Source: Albula goreensis
Taxonomy: Eukaryota > Chordata > Actinopteri > Albuliformes > Albulidae
Assembly: GCA_022829145.1 (NCBI GenBank)
Contig: CM040745.1
Location: 21,296,906 to 21,360,905 of the forward strand
DNA length: 64,000 nucleotides
Direction: 5' to 3'
Position 1 is the stretch's first letter. Each line of letters begins with the position of its first letter. Made by a program: the position numbers and the translations under genes. Below, in pieces: positions 33,533 through 46,885 of the stretch. The notes under the pieces are model-generated. The model was not told the DNA's origin and ran no database searches. It saw only the letters and a list, made by a program, of their open reading frames with translations.

Positions 33533-36500
33533 TATCTACAGTATGGCAAGGCTAAATACTACTTTATGGATGTAAAGTAAATTTCTCCTTCCTGTGCTTC
33601 CCAGCATACTACTGCCAATCCTCATCACCCATCTCTCACCCCACCTACACTCCAACATAAATAGCAAAAAGCCATACCTTGCAAGTAAAGTGGCAGAGAT
33701 GAGACTGCATGCTATGCAACAAGGCTTACAGGGGAGACAGCAGTGAACAGTAGAAGACCGTGATGGTGAAGAGGCATGATGCACTGTTCTGCCATCTTTG
33801 AGCTAATGAAATCAGTTACACCACACAACCCTGGCTTCAGGGAACAAGAAAGGCTTTGTCCAACTAAGGCGTCCTTAATAATAGACTCCAGTTTAATGAA
33901 GGCTTCCGGCAATTTCCAGTGAATTTCTCACAGCTGCTGAGAAGAACTTGATGAACACTGCACTGACATAAATTGCAATCCAAAGGGTTAAAAATAACTG
34001 CAAGAGCTTTATACAATAGAAAGAAATAAAAAATTGCAATAAAACAAATCAGTGCATGTTTCCCAACAGACAAAAGATGAATTGAGAGAATGCCCTGTTC
34101 TCCTCAATGACAGTTCTTATTTTCTAAATATGGCAGTACCACAGTAATCTAGGGCATGGCGATCTGGAATCACTGGTAATCTGAATGGGGCACAGACCTG
34201 GAAGTACTTTTAACTATGCATTATTCATTTCAAATGCTGATACACAAGGGCAAACAAAATTGTATCAGAATTTACACATATAATTTAAAATCCAATCATG
34301 AAAAATGAAAAGGAAAAATGTCTTGGCAATGTCTTGTTAAATGACACTATTTGTTAAAATTAACAAGATAGATTGCAAAAGCTATCTATTGCTAACAATT
34401 GCTTAGCTATTTATGATGTGAACTTTTCGGAATAACTTTTTTTGCAGTACACAAATTAGGTTCTGTTCAATGACCTAGCTCTTGGTGTTATCCTGGGAGC
34501 CACACCTGAATGTATGTGAGAGGGAGAGAGGGACACTCTAATGTTCTGCAGCATGGAAGAATGTGCTGACTGTGTCTGAATAGCCTGCCCCCACGAAGGG
34601 CACTCCAAGAGCTGACATGGAGAGAAGGAGAGAAAGACAGAATTGGAATTGCTCCAACAAAATTCTATTGTATTGTAGTCAAGGGTTACAGCATCAACGG
34701 ATTATGTCACTGTTCATTACCATGTTTAGGTGGGTGTAACTGTAGTTATAATTTATGTTTTTATACATTATGACACTACAATTATTGGTGTACTCTATAT
34801 ACTGTGTACTGACATGTTAAACAATATGTTACAAATGTGTTATACTGCATAAAACCTTTGATGCTCTGTGATTCTTTGGTAATAATACTCCACTTTCCCT
34901 GCCAATACAGTGCAATCGAACTAAGGAGAAGAGCGAAAGAGAGAAACATACAGAAGACTGGGAGAAAGGAAAGGAGCAAGAGTTAAAAAGGGGCATGATT
35001 AGGGGCATGCATGACAGAATCTCCCAGCATGCACAACTCTGTTTCTGCATATGTTAAAGTGAGCAACCGAAACTGAACACAGAGGGAAGCATATAAGAAT
35101 GATGCTATACAGGTAGCTCACAGATTTTTGGCCAAGTTTGACTCAAGTACAATGTCTTGGCAGAAGGTATCAGCTGATTTAGGCTATAGAAGGTTCAACT
35201 TACAGGAGTAATACACATTACATATCTCCTGAAGAAACATATGTTCAGTGCAAAGTGATCCATGTTGGACCTGCTGAAATGATAAGAGCTTATTGGGAAG
35301 GAGTGATGTGTGTCAGATCTATTGTATATTAGAAAAGTGAAGTCTGGAGTGACACATTCTCAGTTTGAAGGAGAAAAAAGTAATACATTTAGAGGAGTGA
35401 TGCACGCTGGAACTGGTGGAGCCATAGGTTCTGGAAGTAAGAGATGGATGTTGAACTAAAGTACATGTACACTTTACAAGTGTGCATATTATGCTGGCAT
35501 ATAAAGAGAGACGATGCAACGACCATGTGTTTAGTTACAAATACTTAAATGGCCCAAAAGTTATTAATTTGTTGTATTATACTGTAGGGAGCTTGGCCTT
35601 ATCTTGACATCCTATAACCTTACTGGACTCCCAGATGAAATGTTAAACAATGAACCAACTATACGTGGGTGGGAAACTGGAGAAAGAAATGGTGATAAAC
35701 AACTGAAAACTGCTCAGTGAACCAATTCGAAGGCTTCGCTTGGCTCTAGTTTGGCCTTCGTTGTGTATGTTGATGTGCATTACTGACAGTGCAGCTGGGT
35801 GGCCAGGCTTATGAATGACCCAAGAGAGGTGCTGTGAACTGCTGCTGACCTGCAGGGCCTCTTCCTGACCACTCATTCTGGTAACTGCAGTGCAGCAGCA
35901 GTCCCCCCAGAGAAGCCAGCTATGAGCAGCGCAGCTTGCCCACAAACCTACTCCCTTTACAGCCAACACAGGAGAGAAATGCGCCAGGGCCCAGGTCACT
36001 GACGTTAGCTTGTCAAATCACACCATGGCCCGTAGCTCAGATACTAACCCAGGAGAGGGCCCCAGGGCACTGAAGCAAACCCACTGACTCATAGTTCAGC
36101 AATAGTGGACAGTCTGCAGTGGCAAACTACAGAAAGGTCCCACACTTCCAAACAGGAGAGTTTTAGACTTCTAACAAAGGACCAACGCATCACTGATGTG
36201 ACAGATCTGAGATAAGAGTCAACCTATCCTAGAATGATGGAATGTGCTTTGCTAATAAACCAACGGTGGTGCAACAGCAGAACCACAATTTTGTGTAGGT
36301 GTACCACCAGTTGAAGCTGGTGACTTAAACCAATCAATGTTTTCGAAAAGCAATCTGATAAAACAAAAAAGTCTCACAAAATGTAAGCTCACTTTCCAAA
36401 AGGAAAAAAAACAGTGAAGTTGAGATTATCGCCAGAAGAATGACCACTGATGGTGGTGCTACACTAGAAGAACGGCCACTATAGAGTGGTAATATTTTGA

Positions 36501-37566
36501 TTGTTTTTTGATGGGAGTGGTTATCTATAACAATGCTCATGGAGTAGTATCCAACACAAGATGTGAGCATCACAAAAACATTTCTCTTTGATTTTCAAAT
36601 GTCTAATTAAAGCCGTCCACTTTAATAAAACCAATGCTGCAAGCAAACTCAATTAACCTACCTGTATTTTCATGCACCATCACTCCAAATAAAACACTAG
36701 TAACTCCAAATAAGACCCTAATAACTAGTTAAAAATGTACATGGATTCATGACTTGTGGTTATTTTATTTTCAGATTTTCTGTACCTGTAAGTGAGCTGA
36801 AATGAAATGACCCACTAACTTTACTATTAACTTTATAAAAATTTTGTACAGGATGTGGAACTTGCAACATACACTTGTTGAAAAACGTCACAAGAATTAC
36901 AGCAGACACAGACACGTTTTCTCTACTTCAGTGACTATGCCCTCAGAAGCAGACTGGAGCAAGGAGAAACAAGTCACTCCCAGAGAGGTTTAATTATTTC
37001 ACTGTAGGAAGATACACCTCTTGCTGTGACAAATAGGATGAGTGAGTCAGAGACAGTGTCCAAACACTTCCCCATGCTCAGTACCTGCACCTCAGCTCTT
37101 AATCAAACAAATCACCTGCCCCAGTTCACAGGCAGAATATGCGCTTTCAGATACAACATGTTGGATGCTTGCTGAAACATAGAAATAACAGGTAGGCTCT
37201 GATTCAAAGACAATTCTATTGCTGTGTGATTGCTCAATTCCCACATTCCTTTGAAATCAAAAACTCTTGCCTGCTGCCAGAATACAACCTTTTTTTTTAT
37301 ACATTTCTCCCATTTTTCCCCCACCTCAAACTAAGCAGAACCACTTTGCTGCATGTAGAAATCCTCTCCTGCAGTCTTCAGGATGTGACAGCCATGAACA
37401 CATCACGACTCCTTAAATGTACGTGATGACAAGCTTGCTTTTTTTTATGCTGCAGATTCACATGCAATGACATGCTGCCTATGGCACAGGAGGATGATGA
37501 AGGCAGCATATACTCAGTCTGTACCTCCACAGGCTCTGATGAGACTAACAAAACTTCACTGAATCA
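33533..37566. other. non-coding stretch, about 4 kb
   Basis: AT-rich sequence. The largest frame (118 codons, minus, 35643-35999) shows no domain, splice site or composition signal. No mobile element was recognised. Confidence 0.5.
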
Positions 37567-37632
37567 ATCCCTGGCAAGGCTGTGCCAATTGTTCTCTTGC
37601 CAATGAGGACCTCTGGCCATTGCTAGCAATGG
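37567..37632. repeat. fragment of a dispersed SINE-like repeat (copy B)
   Basis: ATCCCTGGCAAGGCTGTGCC and the following 46 bases match 48869-48934 at about 56 of 66 positions by eye. Similarity fades downstream through about 37670. Being an old, short copy, its full limits are unclear. Confidence 0.75.
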
Positions 37633-38680
37633 AACAACTGGACTTGAAAAATCAATCGCAGGGCTCACACCCACTTCCCAAATTAATATTTTGCTTTGAA
37701 GCCATCAGGCAGCTGAATATAACCATTTTTAAACAAGGTAGGAACATGGAAATTTTTTGCTTGTTTTAAACTGAAACAGTTCAATCTCTGCAGCAAACAC
37801 ACAGTACATATAGAAATATGCAATTAAGAAGACCTGTCATCAATGATTGATTTTTTTAAGTCTTCTGTAAATTGTATTTCATTTTCCCAATGCTGTACCA
37901 GTGGTGACATTTTCAGTGCAGAACACCTTGACCTATTCAAGATTCAGGTGAGTATACTTGTTGGTGTCTTCCACTCAGTACATTAACCTTCTTCTATCAA
38001 AACCTGAAAAGGCTCAAACCCATTCACTGTGGGAAAGCTGTATGCATCTCCACACTAAAAGAATATTAGATGCATCCATCAACAGGAGCGCAATTTTCTA
38101 TATGCTTGAGTGGAAGACATTCCCCTCTTAATGTCCTTCTCACTCACTGAAACAAGCAAGAACCAAGCTGATAGCATGGTTTCTTCACCCCAAAGAGCTT
38201 TTAGCACTCAGCTGGGGCAGCAGCTCCGCTCTAATCTACAGGCATTTCGTAGAACCAATCTGCCATCTGCTCCCTAATCAAAGCACTGATTAAAAGCCAT
38301 CAAGTTCTTCACCAATGTCATCTAGACAATTAACACCACGGAGCGAATGACTGGCCTGCGTTCTTCTGCCCACATATCTACAGGCCCGCTCTCAACCCAA
38401 CAGATCAACCCATTTGCTACCACATAACGGTCTGGTACTCTGGTCAAAATCAGAAGGGCTTTAAAAAAATTACGTGGATGAAACAACAGGTCTTAACCGC
38501 AATAAATGGTCCAATATACTATTGATTAAGCAATGTTCTGAAGTACAGGCAGGAGGGCAACCTGGAGAATTCTAAATGAAAGATGGCTAAAAGCCTCTCT
38601 GAAATGGCTCTAATTGTGGCATGAAAGCGCACTGTTACAACCACAATTACAGCAAGCATCAGTGCATTTGGAGCTGTAAG
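37633..38680. other. non-coding stretch
   Basis: No further feature recognised. Confidence 0.5.
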
Positions 38681-38684
38681 GCAA

Positions 38685-39010
38685 ACGTGACTAGCAGCTT
38701 GGTGTCTGGGGCTATAAATGTCTTTAATTCGCACGGTCTGACCGCGTGCTCCGTCTGAGCGCCAAGAGCCCCAGGTTCTCTGTGCACGCCCCAAATCATC
38801 TAAGAATAGCCGGCGTGTTCAGCCAAGCGTCAGGAGACAAACAAGGTGGAATCAGGCTCCGACATATCAGAGCAGGCTCTTGTAGTGCATAAACCCCGCC
38901 CGTACTGGCCCCGACCGAGGCCCTTTCTCGGAAAGAGGGCGGTACTCGGGAAGGGTGAGGCCCAACAGGCCTTCCCCGCCAGGGATGCGTGTTCATTTCC
39001 ACACCAAACA
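38685..39010. promoter_or_regulatory. candidate CpG-containing regulatory element
   Basis: Unique sequence with raised CpG (CGCACGGTCTGACCGCGTGC at about 38730; CCCGCCCGTACTGGCCCCGACC at about 38895), GGGCTATAAATGTC (38708-38721) and a GC-box-like CCCCGCCC (38894-38901). Frames on both strands are open because stop codons are rare here. It may be a conserved enhancer or a minor promoter. No exon is assigned. Confidence 0.3.
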
Positions 39011-40697
39011 AATTTCCCTCTCACTTTCAAATTTTGGCTTTGCACATTTTAACTGTGGGAATGAATTTACTGAATGTATCACAAGATGAAGGTGTGACTG
39101 ATGGAGTTCAGTGCCTGAGTCATTGTAGATTTTCAACTGGGAGGACATAATACATTGAATCATATCCAAAACACATTGTACCAAGAAGTCTGTATAAAAC
39201 TTGAAACACATGCACCATTCAATTCATTAAGTCTGTGGCATCACAAAAATATCAGTGACTAAGAAATTATTGCCAGAAGTTTTATAGATACTGTGCATTG
39301 TAAATAAATTTGACTACGTCATTCAATTTTTTGAGTAATTCTGTGTGATGGAAGGGCACATGATCCAGTGGGGAATCTGTTGGGGATCTGTCAGCATCTG
39401 GTGAGGAAAAGCCCATGAGGGTCACACCGTAAAAGTAACAGACATGCAGACACTTCCCTGACTGTGTCGTCTCCATGGTTCCCTCTCTGTCCTGTTAATG
39501 AAATGCATCCAGGAAAACTTCAAAGGCATTCCTTTCAAATACAGAGGCTCCCACAAATCCCAGAGTTCCACCAATTTCCATTTTTAACAGCAGTTTATCC
39601 ACATGGGGTGGAGAGAGGGCCTCCAAATTAACTCATTAAAAACACCTCACTCCTATTTTCACACACATTTGGCGTTTCTGCTATGTTGCGTTTTGTGAAA
39701 TTTGGCACCGAAGGTTTCTGATTTCAGTTTTAGCATGGAATCGCAGTGTGAATTTTTAAAAATTTTGCTGTTGGATTTAATAAGACAGTACAAACCACCT
39801 TTTCATTTTCAGAAGCTGTCCCCTGAGATGCAGAAATATAGTACAGGTGAAAACCTGAAATAAGGTACAGCTAGTGACTTTTAAAAAGGCACAATGGGTG
39901 TCAATGTCTTATTTTTTTAAAATAAATATTGATAATGCTTAGCGTTTCCTTTATTTTGGCTACTTGTGTGTGTATGTGTGAGTATGTGTTTTCAGATATG
40001 CATTTCAAACCTGAAATCAATGAACATCAATAACATTAAGAACAACAAATGCCTATTCAAACATATGCAAAGTTTCTGACCATACAGAGGTTAGCACAGA
40101 AAGCTCACAGCAAGAATAAGTTGTGTTTATTATTGAATGAATAGCACAGGCTCTAATGCATTATTCATTGGGAAGATTTCTTCAACTGCTTTTCAGGTCG
40201 AGACTACCTGGATATACCTTGACTGCAGCTGTAATGGACTAGCATGGACTATGTTTATTGAAGAACAGCTTGAGCAGCAGTATTGAACAGCCTGTAAGAT
40301 GAATAGTTCTTTAAATACTGCTATGGAGAGAGGGGAGCAGAAGCAATCATCGATGCCAACTGCAGAGAAAAAATCCAAAGTGAAAAAGCAAGCTACCAGT
40401 GTTGCATTGTATAATCGATGTGGAACCTTCTCCACTCTTGGATGGATAATACACTGGATGCTCTAGTGCTTGTTGTGGGAGTGGGTCACAGTGTTCTAGT
40501 GACTCACCGAGGAGGACCCCCCATATTCACCTCCACCCAGGAGGGAAACCTAACCTCTCAGAAACAAAGAGGTGCCTTTTAAAACCATCCGAGCTGCAGC
40601 GTGTTACAATAAGCCAGCACATTCAAATAATTAGCCAAGAATTTCTTACATGTGGGTCTCTCTGACGTCAATACAGTACCTTCCCAGATTTTCCTCG
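39011..40697. other. non-coding stretch
   Basis: No gene or repeat family recognised. A short degenerate TG patch is at 39965-39990. Confidence 0.5.
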
Positions 40698-40698
40698 T

Positions 40699-40718
40699 TT
40701 TTTTTTTTTTTTTTTTTT
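40699..40718. repeat. poly-T tract
   Basis: About 20 consecutive T, some 40 bases ahead of the G-rich tract. Confidence 0.85.
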
Positions 40719-40759
40719 GCATAACTCTGTTTTTTGGCAGTCTCTCCAGGCTACGGTAT

Positions 40760-40866
40760 TACAGGGTGGGGTGGAGTAAGGGGGGCAGGGTTCTCGAACT
40801 CTGGGAGCTGAAATGGGCAGATGTGGGTGGGTGGGTGGAGGTGGGAAGGGGGTGGAAAGGGGGAGG
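40760..40866 (+). other. G-rich tract with a canonical G-quadruplex motif
   Basis: At 40825-40845 the plus strand has four GGG runs spaced 1, 1 and 7 bases apart, fitting G3N1-7G3N1-7G3N1-7G3. More G-runs follow (40848-40852) and precede it (GGGGTGGGGTGG and GGGGGGCAGGG, 40766-40790). Confidence 0.7.
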
Positions 40867-42190
40867 TTAACTCAGCACACTGACCTAAATATGCTGTGGG
40901 TAGTTCAGCATGGGTGCACAGTTCAATCCATTGCTCCAACATGAGATGTTCTTTTTATTACATGGAAAATACCTGCATTGTACATAACTGTTACATTGGA
41001 GCTGCAATGCTGCAGAAACATGAGAGCAGTTTGTATTTCTTCTTTGTGACATGTGCAGACACATCCTCACAGCAAGATCATAAGCTTAGCAGTGATGCCT
41101 GGATCCCTAAGGCAAGAATCCTGAGCCCTTTGACAGGAATACAGACCTCAGAACAGTGTAGTAATATGTGATTCAGAAGTGGCTTGATGTCTTCATTTGG
41201 CTGGGTTCACATTGCAAAAGAAAAAAAAAAAACAGATATAAATACAGAACCAAGTCAGTTTGCACTGCCTTCAAAGGCACTTCCTGGTACTCTCGGACCC
41301 CAGCTTTAAATTCTCTCTCCGGCGAATGAAATGCTACACTTCAGAGCTTTATAATACAAATGTCTGGAATCTCATAAGATTACAATAGCTTTGATCTGGG
41401 CTCTCTTTGATATTGAGTCACCAGCCTCCTGATTATCTAAATAAAAGACTTGAGTGCTTAGAGTTGCATGTTTTGACATAACATTAAAAAAGAATTATTC
41501 TTAGATAATAGTTGATTCTTTGATTACGAACAATAAAATTATTACTGATATTAACAGGAATAGTAATAATAATATAACGTGAAGTTAGCATATTCCTCAA
41601 CTAAGGACAAAAAAATCAGACGAAGATGTTTTTGGTGTGAGTTAAAGGAAAAGGAGAAACAGTTGTGAGTGTTGGCTCGAGGCACCTGTTCCATCAAAGC
41701 TGTAAAGCGCCTGCAGTCATCGGGGTGTTCCTCATTCCCCTCCCACAGATGGCCTGATCCTGCCTGCATGCGAGCTCTACAGCAGACCTGACTCTGCCAC
41801 ATCCTCTCCTGTGGGGAGTGCCATGATACGCCTTATCTTACAGTAAATTAATCGGCCACCATTAGAGAGACAGACAGCACAAGAGGAAGAGAGAAGCTGC
41901 CAACAAAACAGTCGTTCAAGGAGACTGTTTGTGTTTTGTCCCTGTGGTGCTCAGATGGGGACTAGCAGGGCTTTGGTTGAGCTCACTATGTGGATCAGCC
42001 AATCCCATCCCATCTGATGTCAGAAGACCCTTCAGCTGGCATAATCCATGAGTGTGTCTAAGGAGTCTTCATGGCATTGCAAAAACCAACAATAAAGCAT
42101 GACTTGAATTTGCACTTGCACTTACATTTGTATTTGAAGTTGAATTTGGAAGAAAAGCAAACACTCTTCTCATGCACTCACCCGTGCTGT
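40867..42190. other. non-coding stretch
   Basis: An A-run at about 41220-41232 and an AT/TA-rich patch near 41560. No gene recognised. Confidence 0.5.
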
Positions 42191-42194
42191 TTTC

Positions 42195-42385
42195 CGATGT
42201 CAGGAAGGATGCTCTTGACTCATTACACCAGCAAGTTTTGCCTGTTAACAGCCTTTCCATTTCCTCTGGCAGTTGCGTGCCCACAATGAGGACATTAATG
42301 GAGGTTATAATGGGGACAATGAAAGTAATTAGACAGAGCGCAACATGGCTTTCCCAGCCTTCTGCCGTGCAGAGTGCTTCCTAAA
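42195..42385. promoter_or_regulatory. candidate conserved non-coding element with SOX-like sites
   Basis: Unique sequence with ACAATG twice (42282-42287 and 42316-42321, SOX-type core), GTAATTAGAC (42325-42334) and GACATTAATGGAGG (42290-42303). Assigned on motif clustering only. Confidence 0.28.
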
Positions 42386-45300
42386 CACTCAATTCGACAT
42401 CAGAACAATGCAGAGAGAGGCTGGCATGTAGCACAACGAGGGGCCTTGACATCCTGTCGTAAAAATGTCCCATTTCCTGCCCAGCACACTCTGTGAAAGA
42501 ATAACACGATTTATCTTATTTTCCACTTGGAAACCTACAAATATCCATGATGTACAAATACTGATGTGAGGTCTAGCTCATTTTCTCATCTTACACAACC
42601 TGTGCTATTCACTGTGACTGTGCTTTGTGCCCTAAAATCCCACATTCCTCTGTGACCTGCGGTCTGAACTGTAGTTTGGTGCCCATATTATTTCACTGAA
42701 TCAAAGGACAGCAGACACACTCAAGATGAAATAAGGGCACAGAGTCATGGATTACAGAACTCACACTGCACAGAGCAATGTTTTGGAGCAGAGAAAGGAA
42801 AGAGGAGCAGGAAACTAACACTGCTCTCTAGACATACATTGTCTTCATGGCTAGACTCAGTGGCCCTGCTGACATTCCCCATAACGGTGTGTCACATGAT
42901 ATCCTGGGGGGGGGTGGGTGGTCAAATTTTCCCAACCAACTTTTGACCACTCTCTTTTCAAGTTTTTTTTCCAAATAAGTTATCTGCCATCATTTCCATA
43001 ATAACAAAATAACCAACTTAACAGTGAAAAACAACTAAATATTTTTCTCTTAAATACTGAAAATAGAAAGGTGATAATAATAAAGAAAATATGCTTTATT
43101 TAATGTCAGCCCTTATCTATTTTAGCATAGATCTCATGTTTTATCACACATACAGCTGCTCTATGACAAGAGGAGAGTACAATAATTGCAGTTCTATCAT
43201 AACGAGTTAAATTACATGTGGGTAATGTATGTAATATTTCCTTCATTGTAGAGATGTTTTAATTATATGTCAGACCTCTGAGGTAGAATTCTTCCACATT
43301 GGTAAAGAACTCCAACTAGTAATTAGGCTAAGATTGCTTGACAAGAACTGACATTAAGGATCTACCAGGACAACTGACGCAAAGGAGTGCTTGCATGTTA
43401 TTATGGCGAAAAGCTTTTATTATTAATGGAGTGTCAGTCAAAGTATTTTCACAGAATTTCATTGCATGGTTATACCTGCAGCTCACTACACATATGAGAC
43501 AAAGACTCATTCTAAACTGTATATGCTTTGTATTATTCAACAGTACATTATTCATTTACAGCTGTTAAAACTTAATTCTGTTGCTGAAAGTACTTTTAGA
43601 AAGAAGGTGCACTGAGCTGCAAAAAGACAGACAGTTCAAATATTTGGCGAGTAATTTCCTACTTAAGAATGAATATTTCAGTTCTGACATGTGGTGCATT
43701 TGTAGACAATAAACTTAAGTTCTCAGAGAGGAATTCAAAACAGCGAATATCACAAAGCATCAAAAAGAGAACATTTGTGTAGTCAGCCCTGTACAAACTG
43801 ACTTGCCCCTGGCAGTACATAATGTATCTAATCACTGTCTTTCCAGATTTCAGCCCAGGGAACAAAAGGCTCAGCACAATTGCATTGGCTTGCCTCCTCC
43901 ACCAATTTCCTCAACCTAATTACAATTAAAAACAGCATGCTTCCTTGCATACTCAAATGACACAGCAATGTTCAGAAAGGCTTGCTTGTTTACTGCAGCC
44001 AGTATGAACACCCAGATTGATTTTTTGGCCTAGAAATAAACATGTGCCCAACATCAGCCTTGCACTATTGCGCTCACCGTTGGGCTGTGTCATGTAACCC
44101 TGTCCTTATGGCACGCACCCATACACAAACAGAGTACACACTCCTGTAGTGAAACTGCTCTCAGCTGCTGGCAGGGTGGCCCTCAGCTGTGCACTGCCCT
44201 AACAACAGCCTGACTCTTCTTCCCTGATCCCCGCTGCACATGCTGGTGGTGACAGTGTGTGGTGGGGATGGGGGGTAGAGGGGAGTATGCCATTATCCCC
44301 AGGTTGCTAACAAATGACTCCCAGGCTAGTGAACAGTTGGAGGAAGACCAAGGGGTGGAACAATCCATGCTCACACCACTATCTATCGTTTAAACAGGTA
44401 ATAAAGCCAAACAAACACATGTTGGGAAAAGATGAGAACGTCTCAGTGGTTGGTGAAAAGGAGACCTCCATTTGAAAATTATGAAAGCAAAACATGGTGA
44501 AACATAAAATCAGGACCCTGCGCCTGTGTTCTGAGACAGTATGACAGTTCAGGGTGTTCACACTTAACTTGACATTTGACTGTAGATATTACCACATTGT
44601 AGCAGAATGAAGGTCCTTAAATCTGTGCAATTATGGTTTTATATGTATGGTACCATATGGCTTTTGTTCACAACTTGTTGTTCAATGTTAAATATGCCAA
44701 ATATGTGTTAACACTAACCTAACAAGAATTACACTTAAACAATATATTATTTTCTGCTTGGTCCAAACAAGGGAACTGAAATGCAATTAAAAAATTGCAA
44801 TTATAAGAGAGGTACCCAACAATAGGAGTGGTGCAGATTCAGGTCAAGAAGGGAGAGAAAGAAATTCATTCCATTCACATCATATGTACTTAGAACATCA
44901 AGAGAAACCATAGTTTACTTCTCAGCCAAAACTATTAAAAAAAGAACACAAATTGTCTCAATTGAACATCACACACGACAACATAAGACCAAAAAGAAGG
45001 CTTAGCCCAGAGCTCTGAGGTCAAGAGAGTTAACACAGCCTCAAAAACACACAGGCACGCAAGCCCCATTCCCCTGCAGTCAGTTGTAATACCTTCACAG
45101 AGACCAGCTTCCATAATATGTATTGAATTGTTTACTATGATGACGTCAAATGTGATCAAGTGACCAGCAATTCCCCGGGAAGATGTAATCTGGGATGATG
45201 CATTACGTTGTTCAGGCTGACATCAGTTTCATTATTATAGGATTATTTCATTAGATTAATGCAATGGTAGCCCAAATCCTCAACCAAGCATAATATGGGA

Positions 45301-45480
45301 CATTGCAATTCTTTACAAATTCAATGTTTTCCCATTCCCAGCTTTGCTGGATGCATCTCATGGAGACAGAGGGAATGGGGGAGGGGTGGGGACAGAACAG
45401 AACACTCAAAGCAGAAAAATGTGGCCAGTGTGTTTCCTTTCTTGGGGGGTTGCATAAAAGAACCATTTACAGTGCATGTC
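42386..45480. other. non-coding stretch, about 3 kb
   Basis: AT-rich; a G-run (GGGGGGGGGTGGGTGG) is at about 42906-42921. No exon, RNA gene or mobile element recognised. Confidence 0.5.
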
Positions 45481-45481
45481 G

Positions 45482-45725
45482 TTCGTTCTCTCCTGTAAAA
45501 TGGCCGTTACATTCGCTTGACAGCTGCTGGGAAAAAAGTTGAGTGTTTATCGTGGAGCTTTCGGTCCTGGTCCATTTATAGCAGTGAGACACATGGAAGA
45601 GCTGGTGACAAATGCTCCGGCTCGGGCGCTGATCAATGGGGAGCCAAACAATCACCATGTTTGTTCCCCGTGCACGCATGTGGGAGCCGTGCATCTCTAT
45701 AAATAGAGCCGCATTGAAAATCAGC
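45482..45725. promoter_or_regulatory. candidate enhancer with perfect MEF2 and MEIS/TGIF-type motifs
   Basis: The island holds CTATAAATAG (45697-45706), a perfect MEF2 consensus, and TGACAGCTG (45518-45526), which joins a MEIS/TGIF-like TGACAG core to a CAGCTG E-box. CCATTTATAG lies at 45571-45580. The surrounding sequence is unique and CpG-containing, unlike its AT-rich flanks. Myogenic or cranial-mesenchyme activity would be a guess from motifs alone. Confidence 0.38.
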
Positions 45726-45839
45726 TCCACACTGCCCCCTCCAACGTCCTCACACCCCAACACATCTTTTTTATCTCCCCCCTCCACCACACCACTCCCC
45801 ACAATTCAAAGAGCACAACCAAAGACAGGCGGTCAGGTC

Positions 45840-46180
45840 ATATGAATCACGCAATGACGTGTCTTTGAGTTAAGGGCCACGGCCATGCGGACCTCCTAAT
45901 TGCCGCAGAGCAGGGGATTCGTGCCTGTGTGAACGGGCCACACGACATGGCTCTGTGTGCGAACCAGCATGCTCTCTCGCTCTCCCTACAGGCCGGGTGG
46001 CCCAGCTCGCATGCCGACCTGAATAAGCCATGCGGGGCCAGTCGCACCAAGAGTGTTGGGAAAACTGCGTGAATGAGACGGGACGTTCATTTGTGGCGTC
46101 ACGTCCCTGCTTTGAGGAGAGCCAGCCTGGTCATGGGGGAGCTCTAATTAAAACTGGTTTCCAAACCACAGGGGTTCGCA
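45840..46180. promoter_or_regulatory. candidate conserved non-coding element
   Basis: GC-balanced unique sequence with many CpG, GCAATGACGTGTC (45851-45863, CRE-like), CTCCTAATTGCC (45893-45904) and GCTCTAATTAAAAC (46141-46154). A plus-strand acceptor-like CTCGCTCTCCCTACAG ends at 45991, and a frame of over 80 codons is open from 46030, but no donor or recognisable peptide supports an exon. Confidence 0.3.
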
Positions 46181-46589
46181 CAGGCCAAGCCACCAGCCAC
46201 CCAGAAAAAAGGGGAGAGCGTTCACAACTTTACAGAGATATTCTCACAACTCAAAGGAGGAGCTATGTCAGCATTGTTCTGAGTGTATATTGAATTAGTT
46301 GTGTTTCTTAGTATTATTGTTTTTGTTATTGTTAATTTTTGTTTGTGTGGTCTTCATTTTGTTCAGACGTTCAATAAGAAATTGTTCACAAAACAAATGT
46401 GAGAACATACAACAACACAAAGGACCTGTTTCTGCAAGGAGAGGTAAGCTACTACATATGAAAAGACAAAACAAGGTTTTCCTTGGGGAGATAACAAAAA
46501 GAATCCACAATATGGATGGATGCATGTTCAAGTATGTGCATGTGTATGTGAGTGTCTGTCTGTTAATGTGTGTGGAAGCAGACATGTAC

Positions 46590-46885
46590 ATAGATGCCCG
46601 TGCGGCCAGCCAGGTCTGTAGCACATCACAGATGTCATTCATCATCATTTCCGAGTTTAACAACCCCCTTCCCGCATTCAAGTATCAATGTATTATCAGG
46701 CAAATATTTTCACAGCTGTGCGCGGCGTTTCTCATTAAAACAATGCGGCGAGCACTTTATCAGGCTGGCCGTTCATTTATCTGCTTAATGTGCTCGACTG
46801 CTGATGGAGGGAGAGAGCGAGGCCGTGGGAGGACGGCAGCCTCCATCCATAGACAGCCATTCACTCTGAGCTGTCAAACTCCGAC
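46590..46885. promoter_or_regulatory. candidate conserved non-coding element with GATA-like sites and an E-box
   Basis: About 300 bases of unique sequence with TTATCAGG twice (46693 and 46758), TTATCTGC (46778), a CAGCTG E-box (46713-46718), CTCATTAAAAC and CTTAATG cores. All three frames on the plus strand stay open for long stretches, but no splice-flanked exon can be drawn. This is one of the most enhancer-like islands in the window by composition. Confidence 0.38.
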
